Below are positions 22,747 to 30,821 of a stretch of 64,000 nt of DNA, piece after piece (the stretch's first letter is position 1; each line of letters begins with the position of its first letter). The notes under the pieces were generated by a model that searched no databases, was not told the origin of the DNA, and saw only the letters and a list, made by a program, of their open reading frames with translations. The stretch comes from Haloferax sp046557615 (GTDB lineage: Archaea; Halobacteriota; Halobacteria; Halobacteriales; Haloferacaceae): positions 1,116,001 through 1,180,000 of the forward strand of contig NZ_JBKIII010000001.1 in the NCBI RefSeq assembly GCF_046557615.1. The letters run 5' to 3'. A program made the translations under genes and the position numbers.

Positions 22747-23328
22747 ATGTCGAAAATCACGTTCCGCGCCGACGACGAACTCGTCGAGCGCCTGGACGCG
22801 CTGGACTCCTCGAAGAGTGAGGTCATGCGCGAAGCGCTCCGCACGTATCTCGACGGGGCAGAACGTGAGATTCTTCTCGACGACGAAGATGGTGACGAAC
22901 CATCCGATCTCGGAGAAGCCCTCGAAAGTCGTGTCGACGAACTCGTCGCCGCGCGCGTGACAGAACTCCTCCCGAAATATCTCGACGAGACACGTGAAGA
23001 GCGACCCGAGCCGTCGCCGACGGATGTCAACGTCAACATTTCGGTGGATGGAGTGCCGCAGAACGGCGTAAACGCCGAACGCGACTCCGAGGGGACAACC
23101 GAGATGACGAGCGATTCCGAGCGTAAGACAACGAGTCCGACGGCAGAAACAGATTGTGGCCAATGTGGCGAATCCGTGAACCGTGACCACGTCTACTGCC
23201 CGAATTGCGGTGAGAAGGCATCGCACCGAGTGTTCTGCGAGTGCGGCGACGAACTTCGGTCGGACTGGGCCTTCTGTCCAGGATGCGGTCGTCGGACCCC
23301 TGCTGCCGACGTGCTTGAGAAGCCCTAA
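22747..23328 (+). CDS. cdrL: CdrL, ribbon-helix-helix regulator with two zinc ribbons
   Basis: The protein has 193 residues. Residues 1-38 form an RHH domain ('KITFRADDELVERLDALDSSKSEVMREALRTYL'). Residues 42-130 are acidic and probably disordered. The C-terminus holds two zinc ribbons: Cys137/140/151/154 and Cys164/166/177/180. This 'long' RHH protein is encoded just upstream of the 'short' one, CdrS, and ftsZ2; the pair was described in Halobacterium and Haloferax as cell-division regulators, with CdrL acting on the cdrS-ftsZ2 promoter. The intergenic region that follows holds five GTAAGAC/GTCTTAC copies, probable binding sites. The start is the ATG at 22747; an ATG four bases earlier is out of frame. 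Confidence 0.88.
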   Translation: MSKITFRADDELVERLDALDSSKSEVMREALRTYLDGAEREILLDDEDGDEPSDLGEALESRVDELVAARVTELLPKYLDETREERPEPSPTDVNVNISVDGVPQNGVNAERDSEGTTEMTSDSERKTTSPTAETDCGQCGESVNRDHVYCPNCGEKASHRVFCECGDELRSDWAFCPGCGRRTPAADVLEKP

Positions 23329-23359
23329 TTCCACGGAATACAGACTTTTAGAAGAGCCT

Positions 23360-23516
23360 GTCTTACAATCGCCGTTACATTTATATCCTATCGCTATGTG
23401 TTGACTATCGCGTAAGACGGTTGTCTTACAGCCACCCAACGGCAGCCCAAAATACGGCGCTGTCCGTCGGTTTCGGCGTGTAAGACATCGCATGTGTGTG
23501 CGACGCACCGTCTTAC
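23360..23516. promoter_or_regulatory. Five-copy GTAAGAC/GTCTTAC operator array upstream of cdrS-ftsZ2
   Basis: GTCTTAC occurs at 23360-23366, 23423-23429 and 23510-23516; its reverse complement GTAAGAC occurs at 23412-23418 and 23480-23486. The middle two form a perfect inverted repeat with a 4-bp spacer. One copy lies just upstream of the TATA-like box (23380-23386), the inverted pair lies at the expected transcription start, and the last two lie in the leader. This layout suits cooperative binding of RHH dimers (CdrL and/or CdrS). Confidence 0.65.
23380..23386 (+). promoter_or_regulatory. TATA-like box of cdrS-ftsZ2
   Basis: TTTATAT predicts a transcription start near 23410, at the edge of the GTAAGAC inverted repeat, and a leader of about 120 nt before cdrS. 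Confidence 0.55.
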
Positions 23517-23532
23517 CGGGGGAATACAAAAT

Positions 23533-23718
23533 ATGGAGCGTGTGACACTACGAATTCCGAAACAGCAGATAGATGAAGTCGAACGTATGGTCGAAACGGG
23601 CAAGTTCCCGAATCGATCTGAAGCGATTCGATCTGCTGTTCGAGAAATGCTGAACGAGCAGACACCAGAACAACGCCAGCGCGAATCTACCAGCAAGCGC
23701 GGCTGGGCAAAGGTGTAA
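23533..23718 (+). CDS. cdrS: CdrS, short ribbon-helix-helix cell-division regulator
   Basis: The protein has 61 residues from the ATG at 23533 ('MERVTLRIPKQQIDEVERMV'); a longer in-frame start at 23494 would begin inside the operator array. Residues 1-48 are a complete RHH domain ('GKFPNRSEAIRSAVREML'), followed by a polar, basic tail. ftsZ2 starts 4 nt after its stop, so the two are one operon. In Halobacterium and Haloferax CdrS controls ftsZ2 and other division genes. The family and the neighbourhood agree, so the name is given with good confidence. Confidence 0.92.
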   Translation: MERVTLRIPKQQIDEVERMVETGKFPNRSEAIRSAVREMLNEQTPEQRQRESTSKRGWAKV

Positions 23719-23722
23719 ACTC

Positions 23723-24910
23723 ATGCAAGATATCGTTCGTGAAGCGATGGAGCGTGACGAAGCCGAGCGCAAGCAACTTTCGGACATGTCGGACGACGAC
23801 GACCAGTTCGGAGACCCGCGCATCGTGATTGTCGGGTGTGGTGGTGCCGGTAACAACACCATCAACCGCCTGTACAACATCGGCGTCGAAGGTGCGGATA
23901 CGGTGGCAATCAACACCGACAAGCAGCACCTCAAGATGATTGAAGCCGACACGAAGATTCTCGTCGGGAAGTCCCTGACGCAGGGTCTCGGTGCCGGTGG
24001 CGACCCTTCGATGGGTGAACGTGCCACCGAAATGGCACAGGGAACCGTCAAGGAAGTCCTCGGAAACGCCGACCTCGTCTTCGTGACCGCAGGCATGGGT
24101 GGTGGCACCGGTACTGGTGCTGCACCCGTCGTCGCCAAAATCGCAAAAGAGCAAGGTGCAATCGTCGTTGGGATGGTCTCCACGCCATTCAACGTCGAGC
24201 GCGCCCGTACGGTGAAGGCCGAGGAGGGACTCGAAAACCTCCGCAACGAGGCCGACTCTATCATCGTGCTGGACAACAACCGTCTGCTCGATTACGTCCC
24301 GAACCTGCCGATTGGTAAGGCGTTCTCGGTCATGGACCAGATTATCGCCGAAACCGTGAAGGGTATCTCGGAGACGATTACCCAACCGTCGCTCATCAAC
24401 CTCGACTACGCCGACATGTCTACCATCATGAACCAGGGCGGCGTCGCGGTGATGCTCGTCGGTGAGACACAAGACAAGAACAAGACCCAAGAAGTGGTCA
24501 ACGACGCAATGAACCACCCGCTTCTCGACGTGGACTACCGCGGTGCATCTGGTGGTCTCGTCCACATTACGGGCGGCCCTGACCTCACGCTCAAGGAGGC
24601 CGAAGGGATTGCAAACAACATCACCGAACGACTCGAAGCGAGTGCAAACGTCATCTGGGGCGCACGCATTCAAGACGAGTACAAGGGCAAAGTTCGCGTG
24701 ATGGCTATCATGACCGGCGTCCAGTCGGCACAGGTCCTCGGACCAACAACCCAAAAGCAGGCAGACAAATCGCGACAGAGTCTGCAATCGCAGACACAGC
24801 GACAATCTTCGGAGCTCAATTCGAACTCGCAACCACCACAGAACACGACGTGGTCTGACGGTGGCCGTGACGAGTCGGAGAAGAGCAACGGACTCGACGT
24901 AATTCGGTAA
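23723..24910 (+). CDS. ftsZ2: Cell division protein FtsZ2
   Basis: The protein has 395 residues with all tubulin/FtsZ motifs: 'VGCGGAGNNTINRLYNIG', the GTP-binding signature loop 'GMGGGTGTGAAPVVA', 'STPFNVERARTVKAEEGL' and the T7 catalytic loop 'INLDYADM'. The C-terminal 60 residues are a Gln/Ser-rich linker ending in a short hydrophobic tip ('NGLDVIR'). Haloarchaea carry FtsZ1 and FtsZ2; coupling to cdrS marks this one as FtsZ2, which drives constriction of the division ring. No ftsZ1 or sepF is in the window. Confidence 0.95.
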   Translation: MQDIVREAMERDEAERKQLSDMSDDDDQFGDPRIVIVGCGGAGNNTINRLYNIGVEGADTVAINTDKQHLKMIEADTKILVGKSLTQGLGAGGDPSMGERATEMAQGTVKEVLGNADLVFVTAGMGGGTGTGAAPVVAKIAKEQGAIVVGMVSTPFNVERARTVKAEEGLENLRNEADSIIVLDNNRLLDYVPNLPIGKAFSVMDQIIAETVKGISETITQPSLINLDYADMSTIMNQGGVAVMLVGETQDKNKTQEVVNDAMNHPLLDVDYRGASGGLVHITGGPDLTLKEAEGIANNITERLEASANVIWGARIQDEYKGKVRVMAIMTGVQSAQVLGPTTQKQADKSRQSLQSQTQRQSSELNSNSQPPQNTTWSDGGRDESEKSNGLDVIR

Positions 24911-25025
24911 TCTCGGTGACTGGTGTTCAGGCGGCCTGTTCACCCGTCTGACCCGAGCGCCGACATGGGTTTCTACTAACCTTTCTTCCAACCTTCCGAC
25001 GAAACGTCCCGAGCGACAGCGACCG

Positions 25026-26003
25026 TTAGACTGCTTCTATCGACTCGATAAGTCGGCACTTCCGACAGACGGTACTCGCCGTCTTCGAGCCACAGCGTTC
25101 ACAGTCGTTGAGGTCGACCGACCCATCGCCGCCGTTTTCACCGCGATATTCGCGGGCGGTGAGTTCAGCCAACTCTTCGTACCCAGCCATAATCGAGTGG
25201 CGCGTACCGGGGTGGTTCTCTTCGAGTTTGAGGAGGAGTTGTTGAATCTCGCCGCGGTAGGCCTCCGACGAGTGCGGGCACTCGGTGATATGTGCGGGCA
25301 GGTTTTTGAGGTGAGCGTAGAGTGCAACTTCTTTTTCGGGGATGTCGCGGAGTGGCTTTGCACGCGGGATGAACTCACCCGCGTCGCGGCGCTTGTCGAA
25401 GTCGCCGATGCTGGCATCGAAGTGTTTGGCGACCTGTTTCACGTCGCCTTCGAGGAAGTTCATCAGCGCGGTCTGCGCCTCGTCGTCGAGGTTGTGCCCG
25501 GTCAAGAGTTTGTCCGCGCCGAACTCGTCGGCGAAGCGTTCGAGCAGGTCGCGGCGGAAGACCCCGCAGTAGGCACACGCGGCCATGTTTTCGGGGTCTT
25601 TCTCGACGACGTTGTCCATTCTGACGCCGAATTCTTCTTCGTACGAGACGACCTCGTGGCGAATATCGATGTCGTCTGCGAGTTCGACACAGGCATCGAC
25701 CGACTTGTCACGGTAGCCTTCGATTCCCTCGTGAATCGTCAACGCGATGAGTTCGATGCGCGGGTCGCGGCCAAACGTCTCGTCCAGAATGTGCGTGAGG
25801 ACGACGCTATCTTTCCCGCCGGAGAGGCCGATAACCCACGTTTGCGGGTTCTCTGGTGTGGCATCTCGCGGGAGCATACTATCTTCTCGGATACGGCGGC
25901 GCACACGTTTCTCGACCGAGGCACAGAAATGGTCTTCACAGAGATGTGCCCCTGAATAGGCCGCGTGCATCACCGCATCGCGACTGCACTTGTCGCACTC
26001 CAT
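25026..26003 (-). CDS. ncsA: tRNA 2-thiolation protein NcsA (TtuA/Ncs6 family)
   Basis: The protein has 325 residues. An N-terminal zinc finger (Cys3, Cys6, Cys22, His25) is followed by the PP-loop 'SGGKDS' at 61-66 that adenylates U34 of tRNA. Cys143, Cys146 and Cys242 match the three ligands of the [4Fe-4S] cluster in TtuA. The C-terminus has a second zinc ribbon ('CERCG' and 'CRKC'). In Haloferax, NcsA works with the ubiquitin-like SAMP2, activated by the E1-like UbaA, whose gene lies at 50400-51212. It is convergent with ftsZ2 and separated from it by 115 nt. Confidence 0.92.
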   Translation of the reverse strand: MECDKCSRDAVMHAAYSGAHLCEDHFCASVEKRVRRRIREDSMLPRDATPENPQTWVIGLSGGKDSVVLTHILDETFGRDPRIELIALTIHEGIEGYRDKSVDACVELADDIDIRHEVVSYEEEFGVRMDNVVEKDPENMAACAYCGVFRRDLLERFADEFGADKLLTGHNLDDEAQTALMNFLEGDVKQVAKHFDASIGDFDKRRDAGEFIPRAKPLRDIPEKEVALYAHLKNLPAHITECPHSSEAYRGEIQQLLLKLEENHPGTRHSIMAGYEELAELTAREYRGENGGDGSVDLNDCERCGSKTASTVCRKCRLIESIEAV

Positions 26004-26100
26004 TGCCGGTCGCTTACTTGGCAGGAGGGATACCGGTTTCGCCTCGGCCCGTCGAATCGGGTCGCAACCGGTAACTTACTCGGGGACACACCCACAGACA

Positions 26101-26745
26101 ATGGACAGAGACGCCGCGCTCGACCGTGTCGCGCGCATCGTCGATGCAGTCGAAGCCGACACGCTCCCAGTTCCCGTCCGCGAAGTGTGGGTCTACGGCG
26201 ACGTGGCACTCGGCCTCGACCCAATCGACCGACTCGACGTGTACGTGACGAAAGACATTCTCCTCCGCGGCGACCCCGATGCCGCCGAAGAATTCGAGCG
26301 GTCGCACGGCGTGAAAGGCGTCGGCAAGAGCATCCGAGCCGAGTGGGCACGCGAACATCCCGACCGAATCCGCGCAAACACCAACGGCTATGCCGCCCCC
26401 GAGAAGTGTCTCGCCGCACACCTTCTTCCCGACGACGAACCAATTCACCTCGAAGTGTGTAACGCATCGTTCGAGGACAACGTCACCCAGCGGTTGAAAG
26501 GCGCACTCGCCCGCGACGCCTACGAACAGATTCTCGACCCACGCGGCGTCTGTCTCTACGCCGAAGGTCAACGCTCGCCGACCGCACTCGAAAAGCTTCG
26601 AAACAGCGAGTTCGCGTTCCCGACGCTCTCGGCCGCACTGGAGATGCTCGGGATGGACGAATCCGAGGCGACCACTGCCGTCGAGGCACTCAAAAGCCAT
26701 CGGGCAGAACAGACCGGGATGACGGTTCGCGGCGACGTCGTCTAG
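26101..26745 (+). CDS. Conserved haloarchaeal protein (DUF7095-like)
   Basis: The protein has 214 residues from the ATG at 26101, placed just after a promoter-like gap; an upstream in-frame start at 25990 would overlap ncsA. The sequence is acidic with no cysteine cluster or membrane helix. Residues 1-60 include 'PVREVWVYGDVALGLDPIDRLDVYVTKDILLRGD', which resembles the entry of a nucleotidyltransferase-like fold (strand, GDxALG, then 'DRLDVYV' with paired Asp residues). That likeness is only suggestive. From memory a protein of this size next to ncsA is called DUF7095 in Haloferax. Function unknown. Confidence 0.8.
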   Translation: MDRDAALDRVARIVDAVEADTLPVPVREVWVYGDVALGLDPIDRLDVYVTKDILLRGDPDAAEEFERSHGVKGVGKSIRAEWAREHPDRIRANTNGYAAPEKCLAAHLLPDDEPIHLEVCNASFEDNVTQRLKGALARDAYEQILDPRGVCLYAEGQRSPTALEKLRNSEFAFPTLSAALEMLGMDESEATTAVEALKSHRAEQTGMTVRGDVV

Positions 26746-26930
26746 TCGCGTCGCTCACGAGTAGACTGACGATTGTACTTCTCGCCTTCCTCACGGGCCC
26801 GGCGCTCTGCTTCTTCGCGGTCCATTCGCGGGAGGTTCTTGGTTTCACTCTCCATCGCCCAGTAGAGGACGAGTGGAATCCCGAGTGCGAGGACGAGAAA
26901 GAACACGAAGACGAACCCTTCGGCGGCCAT
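26742..26930 (-). CDS. Small single-span membrane protein
   Basis: The protein has 62 residues. One hydrophobic helix ('GFVFVFFLVLALGIPLVLYWAM', about 5-26) is followed by a highly charged cytoplasmic tail rich in Arg and Glu. The 3' end overlaps the 3' end of the preceding plus-strand gene by 4 nt. Small proteins of this layout are conserved in haloarchaea, but none has a known function. The codon use is normal for the window and the helix is clear, so I consider it real. Confidence 0.7.
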   Translation of the reverse strand: MAAEGFVFVFFLVLALGIPLVLYWAMESETKNLPRMDREEAERRAREEGEKYNRQSTRERRD

Positions 26931-27004
26931 ACGAAACCATCAGACTGCACCGCCCTCAGTCTTCGGGCATCAAACTTATGTCACCTTCACCACGAGGATT
27001 TGAT

Positions 27005-27220
27005 ATGAGCCCTCCACCAGAAGCAGAGCGTGACGGCTGTCCGAAGTGTGGACACACCGAGACCGAGATGGACTCTATCGCCACCTCGGGGACCGGTCTG
27101 ACCAAGATGTTCGACATCCAAAATCGCCAGTTTACCGTCGTCTCGTGTACGAACTGCGGTTACTCCGAACTCTACCGCGGTCGCTCCAGCGGCAACATGG
27201 TAGACCTCTTTTTGGGGTAG
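27005..27220 (+). CDS. Zinc-ribbon protein
   Basis: The protein has 71 residues from the ATG at 27005; an in-frame ATG at 26978 is possible. 'CPKCGHTETEMDSIATSGTG' and 'VSCTNCGYSELYRG' supply four cysteines for one zinc ribbon separated by about 30 residues. The pattern matches small nucleic-acid-binding zinc-ribbon proteins that are widely conserved in archaea and bacteria. It lies between the small membrane protein and a convergent methyltransferase. Binding partner unknown. Confidence 0.82.
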   Translation: MSPPPEAERDGCPKCGHTETEMDSIATSGTGLTKMFDIQNRQFTVVSCTNCGYSELYRGRSSGNMVDLFLG

Positions 27221-27240
27221 ACACGCCCCGTCATCGTAGA

Positions 27241-28035
27241 TTAGACCTGCCCCGTCGTCACGTCGAACGGAACGACTTCGGCGCGGCGATAGGTTTCGTC
27301 TTTCATCTGTCGAACGACCTCCCGACCCATCTGTCGCCACTGTGTCCGGACTGACTCGTATGGCTCGTCCAGCCCCCGGCGGAGGTCCTGTTCGTGTCTA
27401 TCGAGGCCTTCGCCGGTCGCTTTCTGTGCCGCACTCCGAACGTCGTCTTCGTCGTACGGTGGTTCGGTGAGTTTCTGGTGGTGGTAGCGTCTCGTGCCGA
27501 CCATATCGAGTCCGGCAGATTCGAAGAACTCGGGCACGCGGTCACCGAGTGCCACGTCGGTCGAGACGCCATCGAGAAACGCGTTCCTGACTCGTTTTTC
27601 GAGTGTGACTTCCGATTCGACGGTCGAATCGACGCCGACGGCGGCGTTGTCGGGTTCGACGGCCGCCACGAGGTCAGACGAGACACGAGCAAACTCAGAT
27701 ATCGCCGCGGCAGGGTCAGGAAGGTTCACTAACAGTGCTTGGCAGACCACGAGGTCGAAACTATCGTCGGCGAACGGAAGTCTGGTCGCATCGCCTGCGA
27801 CGGCCTCGATTTTGGGATGCTCGTCGGCGAAAGTCAAGAGTTCGGGGTCGGCATCGACGCCGACGACGCGAGCGTTCGACTCCTCGGCGAGAACGCGAGT
27901 GAACTCGCCCGTTCCACAGCCAACGTCGAGGACTCGAGTTCGAGTGTCGAGGTCGAAATCCACGAGGGCCGAACGGGAGTCGGCCCACATGCCGCGTCGG
28001 GTTCGGCGGAGATACGATTCCGAGAAGCGTCGCAC
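27241..28035 (-). CDS. Class I SAM-dependent methyltransferase
   Basis: The protein has 264 residues. Motif I is 'VLDVGCGTGEFTRVLAEES' (about 36-54), the acidic motif II residue is in 'VVGVDADPELL', and 'VAGDATRLPFADDSFDLVVC' and 'VNLPDPAAAISEFARV' are the usual downstream motifs. The fold resembles the UbiE/COQ5 group. The C-terminal 100 residues, with an Arg-rich helix, probably hold the substrate-binding part. Substrate is not indicated by any neighbour; the next gene upstream is a secreted nuclease-like protein 29 nt away on the same strand. Confidence 0.86.
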   Translation of the reverse strand: MRRFSESYLRRTRRGMWADSRSALVDFDLDTRTRVLDVGCGTGEFTRVLAEESNARVVGVDADPELLTFADEHPKIEAVAGDATRLPFADDSFDLVVCQALLVNLPDPAAAISEFARVSSDLVAAVEPDNAAVGVDSTVESEVTLEKRVRNAFLDGVSTDVALGDRVPEFFESAGLDMVGTRRYHHQKLTEPPYDEDDVRSAAQKATGEGLDRHEQDLRRGLDEPYESVRTQWRQMGREVVRQMKDETYRRAEVVPFDVTTGQV

Positions 28036-28064
28036 ACCCGGATTCGACTCCCGCGAACCAAAAA

Positions 28065-29300
28065 TCAGTCGGAACGTTGGATTCGCGCGGCGGCCGCGAG
28101 TGCGACGACTGTGGTGACGATACCGAACCCGGGCGTTTCAGTCGATGACGAATCTGATGTCGTCGTCGTATTTTCGGCTGTCGGACTGGACTCCGGCGGC
28201 CCTGTCGTCGGTTCAGCCGTCATATTCGAGGGCTGGACTGTCGTCGTTTTCGCCACCATCTCGGTCGCTTCGAGTTCGGTGACGACGCCAGCGTGGTCCG
28301 ACGGCCAGAGGTGGCCACGGTCGGTTTCGACCCTGTCAGCCGAGTCGAGGCTGAACCGCTGGGCCGAGAGTGGAGCGAATCCTCGACTGAAAACGTGGTC
28401 GATTGCCCGTGAAAGGTCACCGCCCGAGAGGTCACTGGCGCGGCAACACGTTGGAGAGACGCTCTCGGTCGCGGGCTCAAGCGCGGCTGAAAAGGTCGTA
28501 TACGCACCATTTCCGGGTTCGTCGTTCACGTCGCCCGCGACGACGAGATGGGCAGGACGGTCTCTCGCCCACGAAACGAGTTCTTCGGCTTGTGCCGTGC
28601 GAATTGCCTCGCTGGCGCGTTCGAGATGAGTCGAGACAACGTCGAAGACGGGGGCACCGGGGACGGTGACCGAAGCATGGGCAAACCCGCGAGCGAGCTG
28701 GAACGACTCCGATTCAGAGAACAACACGGGGACCGCATTCTCGAAGGTCGATTTGGAGGTGTCTTCGACCGAAACGTCTTCTGCGACGAGCAGCGCGTCT
28801 CGGTCACGGAGACGGACAGTCGTCTCTTGGCCGTCGATTTCGGCAGGGAGCAGTGCATCGGTACTGACCGACGAAACGGCGACACGGTAGCCCGAATCGC
28901 GGGCATCGAGTGCCGCCGAGAGTTCGGCGAGAAAGTCGATTTCGTCTCCTTCGGCGGCTATCACTGCGGCTTCTTGGACGGCGATGACGTCGGCACCGAC
29001 CTCGACGAAATCCTCGGCGAGTGCGGCCATCCGCTGGGGAACGTCACTGTCCCGAACCGACTCGTACATGTCGCCGACGAGAACGCGACGTTCACGCTCG
29101 CCGTCGGCCCTGAACAACGGAAAGAGACTCACACCAAGTCCAAGGTTCTGTGTGGCGACCCGAACGGGGAGAGACTGCACGTTGGTCGCACTGGTGGCGG
29201 CGGCTGTGGCAGCCACGAGAGGCGTTACTGCGAGTGACCGAAGAACGGCCCGCCGGGTTGGCGTGGCCTCGGCGGAAAGAGAGAACGAAGGGGAGGGCAT
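28065..29300 (-). CDS. Secreted endonuclease/exonuclease/phosphatase-family protein with PGF-CTERM anchor
   Basis: The protein has 411 residues. A Tat-type signal ('TRRAVLRSLAVTPLVAATAAA', quoted in part) starts the protein. The EEP fold motifs are visible: 'VATQNLG', 'DVIAVQEA' (metal Glu), 'VSTHLERASEAIRTAQ', 'LVVAGDVNDEPGNGAY' (the catalytic GDxN) and 'PSDHAGVV' (final Asp-His). After a Thr/Ser/Pro-rich stalk it ends 'ETPGFGIVTTVVALAAAARIQRSD', partly quoted: a PGF motif, hydrophobic helix and basic end, the archaeosortase A sorting signal that leads to lipid anchoring. It may be a surface nuclease, phosphatase or phosphodiesterase. Confidence 0.88.
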   Translation of the reverse strand: MPSPSFSLSAEATPTRRAVLRSLAVTPLVAATAAATSATNVQSLPVRVATQNLGLGVSLFPLFRADGERERRVLVGDMYESVRDSDVPQRMAALAEDFVEVGADVIAVQEAAVIAAEGDEIDFLAELSAALDARDSGYRVAVSSVSTDALLPAEIDGQETTVRLRDRDALLVAEDVSVEDTSKSTFENAVPVLFSESESFQLARGFAHASVTVPGAPVFDVVSTHLERASEAIRTAQAEELVSWARDRPAHLVVAGDVNDEPGNGAYTTFSAALEPATESVSPTCCRASDLSGGDLSRAIDHVFSRGFAPLSAQRFSLDSADRVETDRGHLWPSDHAGVVTELEATEMVAKTTTVQPSNMTAEPTTGPPESSPTAENTTTTSDSSSTETPGFGIVTTVVALAAAARIQRSD

Positions 29301-29356
29301 CGTTCGCCGGTTCGAACGGCTATCTGTTAACCGTTGCCCGACCCATCAGTGGGTGG

Positions 29357-30199
29357 TTAATTCGCGCCGTTGCGAAGTTCGCGGACGCGTTCGATGTTCC
29401 ACTCGAAGCTCTTGCCGTTCTCAGTCGGGGTTTCGAGGACGAGCGGAACGTCGTTCTCGACGATTGCGTCGTGGTTGATGAACGCGCGCATCCCATCTTC
29501 GCCAATCAGGCCCTCGCCGATGTGGGCGTGTTCGTCTTTGTTCGTCCCGCACTCGTGTTTCGAGTCGTTCAGGTGGACGCACTTGAGATGTTCCAGACCG
29601 ACTTCTTCGTCGAGTTGCTCGAACGTCTCGGCGACGCCTTCGGGAGTCGAGAGGTCGTATCCCGCCGCAAAGGCGTGAGCCGTGTCCAGGCAGATGTCGA
29701 GGTCCTGCTCGGACTCTTCGAGGACGTAGCCGAGGTGTTCGAAGTCGCCGCCGAGTTTGGTTCCCGAGCCAGCGTCGGATTCGATGAGGATGGTAACGCC
29801 GTCAGGGATGTCGATTTCGTCGAGGACGGAGACAGCGTTCTCGAGGCCGCCTTGGACGCCAGCGCCCGTGTGTGCGCCGAGGTGGACGTTCACGTACGGA
29901 ATATCGAGTTTCGCCGCGGCATCGACTTCTTTCTGCATGGAGTCGAGCGATTTCTCGCGGAGGCCGTCCTTGGGCGTACAGAGGTTGACGAGATACGACG
30001 TGTGGATGACCCACGGCCCGTCGAGTGATTCGCTCGTCATCGACCGGAATTCTTCGGCTTCGTCGTCGCCGATGTTCGGATCCTGCCACACCTGTGGCGA
30101 GTGGGTGAAAATCTGTCCGCAGTTGCCGCCAACGTCGAGTTCGTTTCCGACCGCATTATCGACGCCGCCAGCGATAGAAACATGAGCACCTACGCGCAT
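29357..30199 (-). CDS. nfo: Endonuclease IV (AP endonuclease)
   Basis: The protein has 280 residues from the ATG at 30199 ('MRVGAHVSIAGGVDNAV'); an in-frame start at 30211 adds four residues. Family motifs with zinc ligands: 'IHTSYLVNL', 'VNVHLGAHTGAG', 'ILIESDAGSG', 'CLDTAHAFAAGYD', 'HLNDSK..CGTNKDEHAHIGEG' and 'PLVLETP'. The enzyme cuts the backbone 5' of abasic sites in base excision repair using three zinc ions. Length and all metal-binding His/Glu/Asp motifs fit. It is a single gene with a short gap to both neighbours. Confidence 0.95.
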   Translation of the reverse strand: MRVGAHVSIAGGVDNAVGNELDVGGNCGQIFTHSPQVWQDPNIGDDEAEEFRSMTSESLDGPWVIHTSYLVNLCTPKDGLREKSLDSMQKEVDAAAKLDIPYVNVHLGAHTGAGVQGGLENAVSVLDEIDIPDGVTILIESDAGSGTKLGGDFEHLGYVLEESEQDLDICLDTAHAFAAGYDLSTPEGVAETFEQLDEEVGLEHLKCVHLNDSKHECGTNKDEHAHIGEGLIGEDGMRAFINHDAIVENDVPLVLETPTENGKSFEWNIERVRELRNGAN

Positions 30200-30296
30200 G
30201 AGGAGTCCCACGTAGTACCGGGTGATAGGGACTTCGGAGTGGCCCGGCTACTCGTGCGCCCGTAACTAGTATGACCTTTCAGATAGATACCCAAAC

Positions 30297-30821
30297 ATGG
30301 CTGGTATTCGCGTCGGTGACCAAGTAGAGGACATCGCTGTCCCACTCGTGCGCCCAGACGGGTCTGCGACCGAGACGCCGCTCTCAGAACTCGTCACCGA
30401 CAAACCGGTGCTGCTGTGTTTCTACACTGCGGATTTTAGTCCGGACTGTACCGACGAGTGGTGTTCGTTCCGTGATTTCGACTGGTTTGCGACCGGCCAC
30501 GACGTGCAGGTTATCGGGTCGAGCAAGTCCGGTATCGGAATGCATCACCGTTTTATCGACCGGTACAATCTCTCGTTCCCGCTCTATGCCGATACGAATC
30601 TCGAACTCGCCGAAGCGTTCGACGTCGTGTATCGGACCTTCGGTGTCTCGAAACGCTCTCGTCGGTCTTGCTTCCTGCTCGACGAAGACCTTACCGTCCG
30701 CTATCAGTGGATGGGCCAACACTGGATTGACCCAACCCGCGATGTACCGCCGCTCTCAGAAGTGTACGAAGGCATCACCAAAGCCTTGGAACTCGAAAAC
30801 CCGGAGACGTTCGGTTTCTAA
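30297..30821 (+). CDS. Peroxiredoxin-like protein (PrxQ/BCP type)
   Basis: The protein has 174 residues with a thioredoxin fold ('DKPVLLCFYTADFSPDCTDEWCSFRDF', quoted in two parts). Peroxidatic Cys51 and a second Cys56 form the Cys-x4-Cys spacing of PrxQ/BCP enzymes. The proline that normally starts the PxxxTxxC motif is Thr here ('TADFSPDC'), an unusual substitution close to the active site. The remainder ('FPLYADTNLELAEAFDVVYRTFGV') fits the AhpC/TSA family. It should reduce peroxides with electrons from a thioredoxin. Its 3' end overlaps the convergent lipoate ligase gene by 4 nt. Confidence 0.88.
   Translation: MAGIRVGDQVEDIAVPLVRPDGSATETPLSELVTDKPVLLCFYTADFSPDCTDEWCSFRDFDWFATGHDVQVIGSSKSGIGMHHRFIDRYNLSFPLYADTNLELAEAFDVVYRTFGVSKRSRRSCFLLDEDLTVRYQWMGQHWIDPTRDVPPLSEVYEGITKALELENPETFGF

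Noticed and set aside
23412..23429. The GTAAGAC inverted repeat as a transcription terminator of cdrL
   Set aside because: It has no T-run, and four further copies of the heptamer in both orientations around the cdrS promoter fit a protein-binding site better.
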